Below, piece after piece: positions 38,829 to 48,908 of a stretch of DNA of 64,000 nucleotides. The translations under genes were made by a program, and so were the position numbers. How positions within the stretch are numbered: position 1 is the first letter of the stretch; each line of letters begins with the position of its first letter. The stretch covers positions 41,226-105,225 of the forward strand of contig NZ_VITI01000017.1 of NCBI RefSeq assembly GCF_007827795.1, read 5' to 3'. Below the pieces are notes generated by a model that was not told where the DNA came from, made no database searches, and saw only the letters and a program-made list of their open reading frames with translations. Origin of the DNA: Azospirillum brasilense (GTDB taxonomy: Bacteria > Pseudomonadota > Alphaproteobacteria > Azospirillales > Azospirillaceae).

Positions 38829-39347
38829 ATGAGCGGCAAAAGGCTAAAATCAGCGCTCCGGCTCCTGTGCGGCGCAGGCCGAAGCCTTTTGATCCTCGGC
38901 GCGCTGGGCGCCGGGGCGGCCTGGGCCAAGGGGCCGCTCGACCGGACGGAGCCGGGGCACATGCCGCCGGTACCCCCCGGCGGCTACGACCTGCCGCTCT
39001 CGCCTCCGGTGGTCCAGTTCCCGCTGCCGCCGCAATGGGTGATGATCCGCTCCACCCAGGACTGGCGGCACGCCGGGACCTTCGAGAAGGAGCTGAGCAA
39101 GGCCTGTGCCTCCCGCCAGTTCCGCGAGCAGATGCCCCTGCGCTACCGCGCCATCTTCAAGGGCGAGGTGCTGGGCGTCGCCTTCGGCCACGGCCTGAAC
39201 CTGCACGATCCGAAGAAGCAGGCGAATCGCCGGCTGATCTATCTGTTCCGCAACGGCGACAGCACCGGCTGCACCATCGTGTCGATCACCAACGAGGATG
39301 TGCGCGTCCTGAACGACGCGCAGCCCGCCGCAGCGACGAAGCGGTAG
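38829..39347 (+). CDS. Secreted protein of unknown function
   Basis: The 172-residue protein has a plausible signal peptide: basic N-terminus, hydrophobic core LLILGALGAGAAWA and a cleavage site near AWAKG. A Pro-rich stretch follows (about residues 40-70), then a compact domain with two cysteines (CASRQF and TGCTIV) that may pair. I do not recognise the family. It has its own gene context between aldehyde dehydrogenase and convergent lipB. Function is unassigned. Confidence 0.65.
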   Translation: MSGKRLKSALRLLCGAGRSLLILGALGAGAAWAKGPLDRTEPGHMPPVPPGGYDLPLSPPVVQFPLPPQWVMIRSTQDWRHAGTFEKELSKACASRQFREQMPLRYRAIFKGEVLGVAFGHGLNLHDPKKQANRRLIYLFRNGDSTGCTIVSITNEDVRVLNDAQPAAATKR

Positions 39348-39350
39348 GGG

Positions 39351-40079
39351 TCATTCTTCTTCCGATGCGCCGCCGAAGACCTCTGCGAAGCTGGCGATCA
39401 TGGCGGCGTCCACATCCTCCATGGTGACGAGATGGCCGAGCGCGACGATGGAGGTCACCCCATGCTCGCTGATGCCGCAGGGGACGATGCCGGCGAAGTG
39501 CGACAGGTCCGGCTCCACGTTCAGGGCGACGCCGTGGAAACTGACCCAGCGGCGCACGCGCACGCCGATCGCGGCGATCTTGTCCTCCTGGCCGGGCGCG
39601 CCGCCGTAGGGCTGCTTGTCCACCCAGATGCCGACACGGCCCTCCCGCCGTTCGCCGCGGATGTTGAAGGCGGCCAGCGTGCGGATCAGCCATTCCTCAA
39701 GGTCGTGGACGAAGGCGCGGATGTCGGCGCCGCGGGTCTTCAGGTCCAGCATGACATAGGCCACGCGCTGTCCCGGCCCGTGATAGGTGAACTGCCCGCC
39801 GCGCCCGGCCTGATAGACGGGGAAGCGGCCCGGCTCCAGCAGGTCCTCCTCCCGCGCGCTGGTGCCGGCGGTGTAGAGGGGGGGATGTTCGAGCAGCCAG
39901 ACCAGCTCCGGCGCGGTGCCGGCGCGGATGGCCTCCACGCGGGCTTCCATCTCGGCCAGAGCGTCGGGGTAGGGGACGGGCGTGTCGCTGATGCGCCACT
40001 CCACCGCCCGCGCCGGGACGGCATCGGCGGCGAAAACGGGATCGGCGGAGGGCGGAACGGGGGCGGTGAGGTCGGTCAT
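39351..40079 (-). CDS. lipB: Octanoyl-[ACP]:protein N-octanoyltransferase
   Basis: LipB moves octanoyl groups from acyl carrier protein to lipoyl domains. The 242-residue protein shows GRGGQFTYHGPGQRVAYVML near residues 92-111, Lys167 in KIAAIGVRV and the acyl-thioester Cys201 in IVPCGI. Start was chosen at the first ATG in front of the family N-terminus. The gene for lipoyl synthase is not adjacent. It converges with the upstream secreted protein gene with a 3-bp gap. Confidence 0.95.
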   Translation of the reverse strand: MTDLTAPVPPSADPVFAADAVPARAVEWRISDTPVPYPDALAEMEARVEAIRAGTAPELVWLLEHPPLYTAGTSAREEDLLEPGRFPVYQAGRGGQFTYHGPGQRVAYVMLDLKTRGADIRAFVHDLEEWLIRTLAAFNIRGERREGRVGIWVDKQPYGGAPGQEDKIAAIGVRVRRWVSFHGVALNVEPDLSHFAGIVPCGISEHGVTSIVALGHLVTMEDVDAAMIASFAEVFGGASEEE

Positions 40080-40204
40080 GCCGACGTTATGAACTTTCTT
40101 TGGCAAAAACGCGAGACGCCGCTTGATCGGGCGTTGGGGATCTGCTATTCCCCCGCTCCACCCGATGAGGGGAGCACTTCCCTCCTCGGTTCTACCAGCC
40201 TTGT

Positions 40205-40291
40205 GCGGTCGTGGCGGAATTGGTAGACGCGCAGCGTTGAGGTCGCTGTGGCAGAAATGTCGTGGAAGTTCGAGTCTTCTCGACCGCACCA
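40205..40291 (+). tRNA. tRNA-Leu (anticodon GAG)
   Basis: The 87-nt sequence folds as a class II tRNA: acceptor GCGGTCG pairs with CGACCGC, the D arm has GGTAGAC, the anticodon stem CAGCG/CGCTG encloses the loop TTGAGGT (anticodon GAG), a long variable arm follows, and the T arm is GTTCGAGTC. The terminal CCA is encoded. It reads codons CUC and CUU. It is divergent from lipB with a 125-bp gap. Confidence 0.97.
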
Positions 40292-40324
40292 TCCCCCTTG
40301 AAGCGGGGGATCAGGCAACAAACG

Positions 40325-40362
40325 AAAAGCCCGCCGGTCCATCGGACCACAGCGGGCTTTTT
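40325..40362 (+). terminator. Rho-independent terminator after tRNA-Leu
   Basis: AAAAGCCCGC pairs with GCGGGCTTTT around an inner hairpin GGTCC-ATC-GGACC, followed by a run of T residues. It begins 33 bp after the CCA end. The sequence is nearly symmetrical so it could also act on the opposite strand, in which case it would terminate the STAS gene. Confidence 0.85.
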
Positions 40363-40439
40363 CGTTTTCAGACTTTGGCTTTCCGGCTTTGGTTTTCGGG
40401 CTGCCCCGATCCGGACCGCGCTTTCAGGGTCTGCCCTCT

Positions 40440-40742
40440 TCAGCGGAATTCCACATACTGGTCGAGCGCCACGCGGCGCATGGTCTGCACAATGTAGGGT
40501 TGCGCATTGTGCACCGTCACCAGCCCCTTCGCATCGCGGCAGCGGTTGGCCAGGACGAACAGCATGCCGATCGCCGCAGAGTCCAGGAACGTCATGTAAC
40601 GCAGGTCCAGCCGCACCTCGGGCCGCGCGCCGATGTCCCAGTCCGCCAGCAGATCGTGGAACTTCCGGCTGTCGTCATAGGTGAAACGCCCCGACAGCAT
40701 GATCCCTTCCTGACCGTCGATGTCGGTGTAGGCGTACTCCAT
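40440..40742 (-). CDS. STAS-domain protein (anti-sigma factor antagonist-like)
   Basis: The 100-residue protein is a single STAS domain: GIMLSGRFTYDD at the start, LDLRYMTFLDSAAIGML with the conserved Ser55 that is phosphorylated in SpoIIAA-type proteins, and LVTVHNAQPYI. Such proteins switch partners with anti-sigma kinases or act in phospho-relay signalling. No kinase or phosphatase gene is adjacent. An in-frame extension of 54 codons was rejected because it lacks family similarity. It is divergent from mgtE across 296 bp in which no further feature was recognised. Confidence 0.88.
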   Translation of the reverse strand: MEYAYTDIDGQEGIMLSGRFTYDDSRKFHDLLADWDIGARPEVRLDLRYMTFLDSAAIGMLFVLANRCRDAKGLVTVHNAQPYIVQTMRRVALDQYVEFR

Positions 40743-41038
40743 CGTCACATCCGTTGGCCGGTGGTGTCTGTTTTTCGCTGTCCGCGCGGGCCGAAAAGCC
40801 CCGTTGGCATTATGGGTGCACGAATTGCGCAGCCCACGCAAGCATTGCGCGAAAGGCCGGAGGCCCGGGAACGGCCCGCCGGGCTGGACAAAGCGGTGTC
40901 GCACCTATATTCGGTGGGCGCCCCGGCGTGAACCCGCAGGGGCTCTCCACCAACCCGCAAACGCCGGTGCGCCATGGTCGGCCGATCGCAGGACCATGCC
41001 GTCACGCCGCATTGCCATCGTACAGGGAGGGTGCCGCC

Positions 41039-42478
41039 ATGCACACCGACCGCCAGGAACCGGAACGTATCCAGGACGATGTGCCGCACCCGGCCGAACG
41101 CCCCGACCCGCCCCGCGAGGACGGCGAGGAGGAGCGCGCCTATGGTGTTGAGCCGGAGTTCGTGGAGGAGATCGTCGAACGTCTGCACGCCGGACGGCGC
41201 GACGATCTGCGCGCGGAACTGGACAAGCTTCATCCCGCCGACATCGCCGACCTGATCGAGCAGCTCGGCCACGACGACCGGGAGGCGCTGGTCGGCGTCC
41301 TGCGTCCCGACTTCGACGGCGAGGTGCTGAGCTATCTCAACCCCGATCTCCGCGAAGAGATCGTCGAGCTGTTCGAGCCGAAGGAGCTGGCCGCCGCCGT
41401 CGCGGAGCTGGACACCGACGACGCCGTCGATGTCATCGAGGACCTGGACGAGGACACCCGGCGCGAGGTGCTGGAGAATCTGCCGGCGGCCGACCGCGCG
41501 CTGGTCCAGGAGAACCTGACCTACGACGAATACACCGCCGGCCGCCTGATGCAGCGCGATCTGGTGGCGGTGCCACAGTTCTGGACGGTGGGCAAGACCA
41601 TCGATTACGTCCGTGCCGCCACCGACGAGCTGCCGGAGGACTTCTACGACATCTTCGTCGTCGATCCGATGCACCGGGTGGTCGGGGCGGTGCCGCTGTC
41701 GCGCCTGCTGCGCCAGAAGCGGTCGGTCCGCATCGCCGATCTGGTGACGGAGGAGGTGGACACCATCCCCGCCACCATGGACCAGGAGGAGGTGGCGAAC
41801 CTGTTCCGCCAATACGCCCTGGTCTCCGCTCCCGTGGTGGACGCCGGCGGGCGGCTGATCGGCGTCATCACCGTCGACGATGTGGTCCACATCATCGACG
41901 AGGAGGCCGAGGACGACATCGGCAAGCTGGGCGGCGTCGGCGACACCTCCATCTACCGCTCGGTGCTGGAAACCTCGCGCTCGCGCATTTCCTGGTTGGG
42001 GCTGAACCTGTTCACCGCCTTCGCGGCGGCGGGCGTCATTTCGCTGTTCGAGGCGACCATCGAACAGATCGTGGCGCTGGCCGTGCTGATGCCGATCACC
42101 GCCTCGATGGGCGGCAACGCCGGGACCCAGACGCTGACCGTGGCGGTGCGCGCCCTGGCGACGCGCGAGCTGTCGTCCTCCAACGCCCCCCGCGTGGTGG
42201 GTAAGGAGGTTCTGGTCGGGCTGCTCAACGGCGCCGTCTTCGCCACGCTGGTGGGGGCCATCGCCGCGACGTGGTTCGAGCCGATGATCGGTCTGGTGAT
42301 CGGCTGCGCCATGGTCATCAACCTGTTCGTCGCCGGGCTGTGCGGGGTCCTGATTCCCATCGGGCTGGACCGGCTGGGCGTCGATCCGGCGGTGGCGAGT
42401 TCGGTCTTCCTGACCACCATGACCGACGTCATCGGATTTCTGTCCTTCCTGGGGCTGGCGTCGCTTTTGTTGTTGTGA
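41039..42478 (+). CDS. mgtE: Magnesium transporter MgtE
   Basis: The 479-residue protein has the MgtE architecture: an acidic N-domain of superhelical repeats (about residues 35-160), two CBS domains (about 165-285) that sense cytosolic Mg, a plug helix and five membrane segments with PITASMGGNAGTQTL in the pore region. Channels of this type open when cytosolic Mg is low. The ATG follows CAGGGAGGG. A riboswitch of the M-box type was looked for upstream but not recognised. Confidence 0.94.
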   Translation: MHTDRQEPERIQDDVPHPAERPDPPREDGEEERAYGVEPEFVEEIVERLHAGRRDDLRAELDKLHPADIADLIEQLGHDDREALVGVLRPDFDGEVLSYLNPDLREEIVELFEPKELAAAVAELDTDDAVDVIEDLDEDTRREVLENLPAADRALVQENLTYDEYTAGRLMQRDLVAVPQFWTVGKTIDYVRAATDELPEDFYDIFVVDPMHRVVGAVPLSRLLRQKRSVRIADLVTEEVDTIPATMDQEEVANLFRQYALVSAPVVDAGGRLIGVITVDDVVHIIDEEAEDDIGKLGGVGDTSIYRSVLETSRSRISWLGLNLFTAFAAAGVISLFEATIEQIVALAVLMPITASMGGNAGTQTLTVAVRALATRELSSSNAPRVVGKEVLVGLLNGAVFATLVGAIAATWFEPMIGLVIGCAMVINLFVAGLCGVLIPIGLDRLGVDPAVASSVFLTTMTDVIGFLSFLGLASLLLL

Positions 42479-42530
42479 CCAACGAAAAGGGGCTTGCCAA
42501 AGGCGGCCCTCTTCCGGATGATCCGGGCAT

Positions 42531-42612
42531 TGGCTGGGGTGCCGTGCGGGATGCGCTCGCGCGGCTGAGATCACACCCATCGAACCTGTCTGGATAATGC
42601 CAGCGAAGGGAG
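42531..42612 (+). promoter_or_regulatory. TPP riboswitch (THI element)
   Basis: The conserved core elements appear in order: CTGGGGTGCC, GGCTGAGATCACACCC, GAACCTG, CTGGATAATGCCAGCGAAGGGAG. It directly precedes thiO. The 3' conserved AAGGGAG also serves as the ribosome site, ending about 8 bases before the ATG, so TPP binding probably blocks translation initiation. No terminator hairpin lies between aptamer and gene. Confidence 0.95.
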
Positions 42613-42619
42613 CCGCCGC

Positions 42620-43789
42620 ATGGTATCCGCGCCCTTATTTCATTCCGATTCCGCAAAACCCACCGTCGCCGTGATCGGCGCCGGGGTGATCGGCCTGTCC
42701 ATCGCCTGGAGGCTGGCCGCCGCCGGCTGCCGGGTCGAGGTCTTCGACCGTGGCGCCGCCGGCCGGGGCGCCAGCCACGCCGCGGGCGGCATGCTCGCCG
42801 CCTGTGTGGAGACCGAACCCGGCGAAGAGAGCCTTCTTCCGCTGACCCGCGCATCGCAGGACCTGTGGCCCGCCTTCGCAGCGGAACTGGAGGCCGCCTC
42901 CGGCATGGCGGTGGACCTGCGCGGCGAAGGCACGATGGTCATCGCGCTGAACGCCGACGACGCGGCCAAGGTGCGCTTCCTGCACGAGTTCCAGACCAGG
43001 CTCGGCCTGCCGGTGGAATGGCTGAGCGGGGCGGAGGTGCGGCGGCGCGAGCCCTATCTCCAGCCGGGCGTGGCCGGCGCGCTGTTCTGCGCCGGCGACC
43101 ATCAGGTGGACAACCGCAAGGTTGCCGCCGCCCTGCACACCGCCGCTTTGCGGGCCGGTGCCGCGATCCATGAATATGCCGAGGTCAGCCGCATCGAGGT
43201 CCGCGGCGGCCGCGCCGTCGGCGTCCAGGTCGGCGACCGTCTGGTCGAGGCGGACCGGGTGATTCTGGCCGCCGGGGCGTGGTCGGGCTGGATCGACGGG
43301 CTGTCTTCGGCGGTGCGTCCGCCTGTGCGCCCGGTGAAGGGCCAGATGCTTTGCCTGCGCATGGACGCCCGACTGCCGCTGCTGCGCCATGTGGTGTGGA
43401 CTCCCGGCACCTATCTGATCCCGCGGCTGGACGGGCGGCTGCTGGTCGGCGCCACGACGGAGGAGCGCGGCTTCGACGACCGGCTGACCGCCGGGGGCCA
43501 GTTCGCTCTGCTGGAAGGGGCGTGGCGCGCCCTGCCGGGCATCGCCGAACTGCCCATCGAGGAAGCATGGGCCGGCTTCCGCCCCGGCACCCGCGACGAC
43601 GCCCCGATCCTCGGTCTCTCGGAGGTGGAGGGATTGGTCTATGCCACCGGACATCACCGCAACGGCATCCTGCTGACCCCTATCACCGCGAATTCGGTGG
43701 CGCGGCTGGTGCTGACCAGGGAGACCGATCCGGTGATCCGTCCCTTCGCGCTCGACCGCTTCCCGCAGCCAAAGGGAGCCGCGGCATGA
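42620..43789 (+). CDS. thiO: Glycine oxidase ThiO
   Basis: ThiO oxidises glycine to dehydroglycine for thiazole synthesis. The 389-residue D-amino-acid-oxidase-fold flavoprotein has the dinucleotide motif GAGVIGLSIAWRLAAAG at about 20-36 and the C-terminal ATGHHRNGILLTPITA found in ThiO. It is the first gene under the TPP riboswitch, followed with a four-base overlap by thiS. Family and context agree strongly. Confidence 0.94.
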   Translation: MVSAPLFHSDSAKPTVAVIGAGVIGLSIAWRLAAAGCRVEVFDRGAAGRGASHAAGGMLAACVETEPGEESLLPLTRASQDLWPAFAAELEAASGMAVDLRGEGTMVIALNADDAAKVRFLHEFQTRLGLPVEWLSGAEVRRREPYLQPGVAGALFCAGDHQVDNRKVAAALHTAALRAGAAIHEYAEVSRIEVRGGRAVGVQVGDRLVEADRVILAAGAWSGWIDGLSSAVRPPVRPVKGQMLCLRMDARLPLLRHVVWTPGTYLIPRLDGRLLVGATTEERGFDDRLTAGGQFALLEGAWRALPGIAELPIEEAWAGFRPGTRDDAPILGLSEVEGLVYATGHHRNGILLTPITANSVARLVLTRETDPVIRPFALDRFPQPKGAAA

Positions 43790-43995
43790 GCGCTTGCATC
43801 CGCGTGAACGGGCGGGAGGAGGATCTCGCCGCCCCCACTGTCGCCGCCCTGCTGGCCGGGCGGGGAATCGTCGCGGGGACGCGCGGGGTCGCCGTCGCCC
43901 TGAACGGCGCCGTCCTGCCGTCCCGCCGCTGGGACGAGACGCCCCTGTCCGCGGGCGACGCCCTGGAGATCATCCGCCCCGTGCAGGGCGGCTGA
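43786..43995 (+). CDS. thiS: Sulfur carrier protein ThiS
   Basis: The 69-residue ubiquitin-fold protein ends in the required Gly-Gly (VQGG), which is adenylated by ThiF and then carries thiocarboxylate sulfur to ThiG. Other typical features are the leading VNGREEDL strand and VAVALNGAVLPS. ThiF is not in the window. Its ATG overlaps the thiO TGA. Confidence 0.93.
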   Translation: MSACIRVNGREEDLAAPTVAALLAGRGIVAGTRGVAVALNGAVLPSRRWDETPLSAGDALEIIRPVQGG

Positions 43996-44040
43996 CCTCA
44001 CGCCCGCCGGAGAGCGGGCCGCACCATCGAGGAAAAGCCC

Positions 44041-44811
<771 letters not shown>

Positions 44812-44861
44812 GGCTGGCGCAGGGTAAGGGCCGTCCGAAAACGATCAGAGAGACCCGAGAC

Positions 44862-45305
44862 GTGCCCAAGACCTTCGAACCGCGCGATCCGGACTGGGAG
44901 GCGCGCTGCCGCGCCGGCTTCGAACGCCAGCCGATCTGCAAGACGCTGGGGATCGAGCTGACGCGGCTGGAGCCCGGCTTCTGCGAGATGCGCCTGCCGT
45001 TCCGCGCCGATCTGACGCAGCAGCACGGCTTCTTCCACGCGGGCATGGTCAGCACGCTGGCCGACAATGCCGGCGGCTACGCCGGCTACACGCTGATGCC
45101 GGCGGGCAGCGAGGTCCTGGCGGTGGAGTTCAAGGTCAACCTGATGTCGCCGGCCAAGGGCGAGGTGATGATTGCCCGCGCCCGCGTGTTGAAGCCGGGC
45201 CGCACCCTGACCGTCACCAGCGTCGAGATTTCGATGCTCGACGGCGGGGTGGAGAAGGACTGCGCCATCATGCAGCAGACCCTGTTCTGCCAGGCCCCCG
45301 CCTGA
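44862..45305 (+). CDS. PaaI-family thioesterase (hot-dog fold)
   Basis: The 147-residue protein has the hot-dog features QQHGFFHAGMVSTLADNAGGYAG and VLAVEFKVNLMSPAKG, of the PaaI/YdiI type, which hydrolyse acyl-CoA thioesters. A GTG start is used because no ATG precedes the conserved region; GAGAC lies upstream. It follows thiG by 50 bp and could be co-transcribed, but a thiamine role is not implied. Confidence 0.88.
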   Translation: MPKTFEPRDPDWEARCRAGFERQPICKTLGIELTRLEPGFCEMRLPFRADLTQQHGFFHAGMVSTLADNAGGYAGYTLMPAGSEVLAVEFKVNLMSPAKGEVMIARARVLKPGRTLTVTSVEISMLDGGVEKDCAIMQQTLFCQAPA

Positions 45306-45343
45306 CCCGCCCCAACCCCTTCCATCCGATCCAGGAGGTTCGC

Positions 45344-45817
45344 ATGCCGCTGTCGCGTCTTTTCGGTGCCGCATTGGTCGCGGGCGCCGTCACCCTCATC
45401 CTGGCCCAGCCGGCCTTCGCCCAGAAGAAGGAGCCGCCGGCCTGCGCCGCCGTGTCCTTCCGCGCCATCGCCCCCGGCGCACCGGATGGGGAAACCGACG
45501 CCGGCCTCTACAAGTCCCGATTCGGCAAGATCGAGGTGAAGGCCGAGGTGAAGGGCGGGCAGGCCACCAACTACTACATGGTGCTGAACGGCAAGCGCAT
45601 CGACGCGTCGGCCACCCCGCCCAAGGCCGCGGATTCCTGCCTGACGTCGAAGAGCGTCAAGCTGCCCTACCAGAAGCAGGCGGCGGGGGCCTGCACCGGC
45701 AACCGCTTCCGTGTGGTGATCGACCGCTCCGGCAAGCAGCCGGTGGCCCTGTTCTTCGGTCTGCACGGCGACGATTGGGCCTACTGCAGCGGCACCACGC
45801 TGGAAAAGGGCGCCTGA
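45344..45817 (+). CDS. Secreted protein of unknown function
   Basis: The 157-residue precursor has a clear signal peptide: basic start, hydrophobic ALVAGAVTLILAQ and AFAQ cleavage site. The mature part has four cysteines (PPACAAV, DSCLTS, GACTGN, AYCSGT) that could form two disulfides. It contains many Lys residues and beta-like segments. I cannot name a family. An AGGAGG ribosome site precedes the ATG, and it is followed 27 bp later by the NnrU gene. Confidence 0.7.
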   Translation: MPLSRLFGAALVAGAVTLILAQPAFAQKKEPPACAAVSFRAIAPGAPDGETDAGLYKSRFGKIEVKAEVKGGQATNYYMVLNGKRIDASATPPKAADSCLTSKSVKLPYQKQAAGACTGNRFRVVIDRSGKQPVALFFGLHGDDWAYCSGTTLEKGA

Positions 45818-45844
45818 CGAGGGCTGTAGGAAGCGAGGCAGCGC

Positions 45845-46543
45845 ATGACCGGCACCATCGCCCATCTGTCCGCCGCGGGGCTGTTCCTGCTGCTGACGCA
45901 TTTCGGCATTTCCAGCACGCCGTTGCGCGCGGCGCTGGTCGGACGACTGGGCGAGAAGCCCTATCTCGGCCTCTATTCGCTGATCGCGGCGCTGGCCTTC
46001 TGGTGGCTGGTGGCGGCCTACAACGGGGCGCCCTATGTGCCGGTGTGGCCGCCCGCCGGCGGGCTGGCCTGGGTGCCGGTCCTGCTGGTGCCGGTGGCGC
46101 TGTTCCTGCTCGTCGCCGGCCTTTCCACCCCGAATCCGACCTCGGTCGGGCAGGAGACGCTGCTGACCGGTGACCGGGAGCCGGTCCGCGGCATCCTGCG
46201 GGTGACGCGCAACCCGTTCCTGTGGGGCGTCGGGTTGTGGGCGGTCGCCCATATGGTGCCGAACGGGGATCTCGGCTCGCTGATCCTGTTCGGCACGCTC
46301 GCCCTGCTGGCGCTGGGCGGAAGCGTCCTGATCGACGCGAAGCTGGCGCGGCGGCTGGGGGCGGAGTGGGACCGCTACGCCGCGCGCACCTCCAACCTGC
46401 CCTTCGCGGCGATCCTGGCCGGGCGCCAAAGCCTCGTCTGGAAGGAGATCGGCTGGTGGCGCCCGGCGGTGACTCTGCTGCTCTATGGCGGTCTGCTGCA
46501 CCTGCACCGGATGCTGTTCGGCGTGTCGCCGCTGCCCTGGTGA
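45845..46543 (+). CDS. NnrU-family membrane protein
   Basis: The 232-residue protein has about six membrane segments and family markers such as THFGISSTPLRAALV, RVTRNPFLWGVGLW and a C-terminal LLHLHRMLFGVSPLPW. NnrU was named from nitric-oxide/nitrite reduction regions of denitrifiers, and related methyltransferase-like membrane proteins share the RNPxxWG motif. No denitrification gene is nearby, so the role here is undefined. A GGAAGCGAGG site precedes the ATG. Confidence 0.85.
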   Translation: MTGTIAHLSAAGLFLLLTHFGISSTPLRAALVGRLGEKPYLGLYSLIAALAFWWLVAAYNGAPYVPVWPPAGGLAWVPVLLVPVALFLLVAGLSTPNPTSVGQETLLTGDREPVRGILRVTRNPFLWGVGLWAVAHMVPNGDLGSLILFGTLALLALGGSVLIDAKLARRLGAEWDRYAARTSNLPFAAILAGRQSLVWKEIGWWRPAVTLLLYGGLLHLHRMLFGVSPLPW

Positions 46544-46559
46544 CGGTGCCTCTTCACCG

Positions 46560-48665
46560 TCAGAAGGTCATGCCGCGCACCTGATCGCGCAGCGTGTTGC
46601 GGGCGGTGTCGGCCTCCTTGCGGGCGGTGGCCAGCTCGCGGGACAGCCCGTCCAGGCGGGTTTCCTGCTCGCCCATCTTGGCGATGGTCCGCTTGAACAG
46701 GTCGCTGTCGCGCGGCAGCGTGGCGAGATTCTGGCGCAGCCGCTCCTGCTCCTTGCCGATCTCCGCCTGCTCGCGCTCCAGGTCGGCGACGCGGCGCTCC
46801 TTGTCGGCGACGGCGCCGCGCAGGGTCGCGACCTTCGCCAGGGCCTCGCGCGCCGCGGCCGGCAGCTCAGTGGAGGAGGCGTAGGCCCGCACCTGCTCCG
46901 GCGACATTTCCGAGAGGCCGAACCGTTCGATCCGCGGGCGCTCCAGCGCGACGGCCAAGGTGACCGTCTGGCCGGCGGGCACCGCCACGGGCAGGCGGTA
47001 GGCGTCGGCGGTCAGGTCGGGAGCCGCCCCACCGGTGGGCTGCACCATCTCCCAGCCGGAACGCCGCGGATGCTCGACGATGACCGTGCGATCCTCGCCC
47101 GCCGCACCGGCGATCCGGTAGGTGGTGGTCTGGCGGTCGGTCACGGTCAGTTGCAGCACCCCGTCGGCCAGGGTGGCGCGGGACAGGGTGCGGCTTGGCT
47201 GCTCGGAGCGGTCCACCGTCACCGCCTGATCCACCGCGAAGCTGAGAATGCGGCTCTCGCCCGCTGGAAGCGTGGCCAGCCGCGCGTCGCCCACATAGGC
47301 AGCGGCTCCGCCCAGCCGTTCGTAGAGCGTCAGCACGCCCGGCGGCAGGCCGGTCTCGCCCGAGTCGCCGTTGCTGAGGCGCAGCGCGGCCAGCGGGTGG
47401 CGCGGCTGGGTGTTGGGCTGGTAGAGCGACAGCCGCTCCGCCGGGATGGCGCGGGCGGTGATCGGCATCATCATCGTGCCGCCGTTCGCCAGGGTCACCG
47501 GCTGCGGGTAGCGGAACAGCACCTGCGCCGTCGCCTCCGTGCTTTCGGCGGGGGTGGTCTCCGCCGCGCGCTGGGGCATCGCTCCGGCGAAGGGCGCGCT
47601 CATAGCCGGCGCCGGAGCGGGGGCGGGCGGTGCGGCCATGGCGGTCGGGGCGCCGGACTCCGCGGCGGCGCGCGAACGGACGGCCGGTTCCATGGCCTTC
47701 GCCATCGCGTCGGCGGCCACGGCCCCCTCGTCGGGAGGAGGCAGGACGCGGCCCAGAACTTCCACCGGCACCTCCGGGCGATTCACGAAATAGGCGGAGT
47801 AGAGCGCCTGCCGGAAGGTCACCGGGTTGCCCGACGCCACCGACAGCTCCACCCCCTTCCAGTCGTCGCCGCTGAGATTCTCCAACACGGCCCAGCCCTG
47901 CAGGTCGCCGGTGCCGCCCTCGGTTCCCTTCGCCGATTCGGGCAGGGTCAGGCGGTAGGTCGCCTTCCACAGCGGGGCGGCGACCACATAGGCGACGCGC
48001 ACGGTCCGCTCCGCACCCGCGTCCGCCTGCGGGGCGGTGGTGCGGATGGTAAGGCGCCGCCGCTCCTTGCCCGCCGACCCGGCGACGGCGGCCAGGGCTG
48101 AGTCGAGCTGCGCCTGTACCTGCGGGTCGGCGAAGCGCAGGGAGTCGGTTTCCTCCAGAACGAGCTGGCGCAGCCCCTCCGCCGTCATCAGGCTGACTCG
48201 GTTGCGGGTGACGGTGCCGCCGCCGTTGGGAAGCTGGGTGTATTCCTCCGTCACCGAGAGCAGCCGGCCCGACACCGCGCGGGACCCGCTGGTCTGCACC
48301 TCCGCCCCCTTCATGGCGTTCAGAAGGGCGGCGGGGGAGGCGAGATCCTCCGGCGTGAAGGGCAGCTCGCGGAAGGCGGTCTCCAGCGGCTCCTGCCCCG
48401 GCAGGTCCACCGTGCCGATGCCGCCGCGGTCGTCGTAGACCACGATGCTCTTCAGGACATCGTCCACTTGGTCGCGGCGCACCTCCAGGGTCAGCGCCGC
48501 GTCGCCGGAAACGCGCGCCTCATGCTCGAAATAGCCGACGCCGCCGGTGGACAGCAGCACCCGCTTCAGCGCCAGCGCTCCCGACGTCTGCTCCGCTGCG
48601 AAGGCGGGCGCGGCCAGCAGCGGCACGGCAAGGGTGAAGAGGGCGGCTTTCGTGATCCCGGACAT
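46560..48665 (-). CDS. DUF4139-domain secreted protein
   Basis: The 701-residue precursor has a signal peptide ending near AFAAEQ. The mature region has an N-terminal domain with LSTGGVGYFEHEARV, a beta-rich DUF4139 region with VAYVVAAPLWKATYRL, an Ala/Pro-rich insertion (about residues 325-365) and a C-terminal coiled coil of about 80 residues with many Glu, Arg and Gln. Function is unknown; the family is common in Gram-negatives. Its start was taken at the ATG of the signal peptide, not at the upstream in-frame ATG. It is divergent from the RidA gene. Confidence 0.82.
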   Translation of the reverse strand: MSGITKAALFTLAVPLLAAPAFAAEQTSGALALKRVLLSTGGVGYFEHEARVSGDAALTLEVRRDQVDDVLKSIVVYDDRGGIGTVDLPGQEPLETAFRELPFTPEDLASPAALLNAMKGAEVQTSGSRAVSGRLLSVTEEYTQLPNGGGTVTRNRVSLMTAEGLRQLVLEETDSLRFADPQVQAQLDSALAAVAGSAGKERRRLTIRTTAPQADAGAERTVRVAYVVAAPLWKATYRLTLPESAKGTEGGTGDLQGWAVLENLSGDDWKGVELSVASGNPVTFRQALYSAYFVNRPEVPVEVLGRVLPPPDEGAVAADAMAKAMEPAVRSRAAAESGAPTAMAAPPAPAPAPAMSAPFAGAMPQRAAETTPAESTEATAQVLFRYPQPVTLANGGTMMMPITARAIPAERLSLYQPNTQPRHPLAALRLSNGDSGETGLPPGVLTLYERLGGAAAYVGDARLATLPAGESRILSFAVDQAVTVDRSEQPSRTLSRATLADGVLQLTVTDRQTTTYRIAGAAGEDRTVIVEHPRRSGWEMVQPTGGAAPDLTADAYRLPVAVPAGQTVTLAVALERPRIERFGLSEMSPEQVRAYASSTELPAAAREALAKVATLRGAVADKERRVADLEREQAEIGKEQERLRQNLATLPRDSDLFKRTIAKMGEQETRLDGLSRELATARKEADTARNTLRDQVRGMTF

Positions 48666-48908
48666 GCGGGTTTCTCCCGTTATGGACGATTGGGCGTTCC
48701 CGGCCCGATTGACTGGGCCCGACTGATTGGCCCGGCTTACGCTTTCATTTGGGAAAGATTTGGGCGGGCGGGAAGACGCGAACCGCGCCGACATGCCGCG
48801 GAGCCGCCGCCGGTCAGGCTTTGTGCGGGTTCGGCGCTCTGTGACATAAAGGCGCTAGGTCGGTTTTGCTGACTATAAAGAATACGAACAATAAGGGATG
48901 GAAGCGCC

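Noticed and set aside
40743..41038. M-box magnesium riboswitch ahead of mgtE
   Set aside because: The leader is long enough but conserved M-box elements were not recognised by eye.
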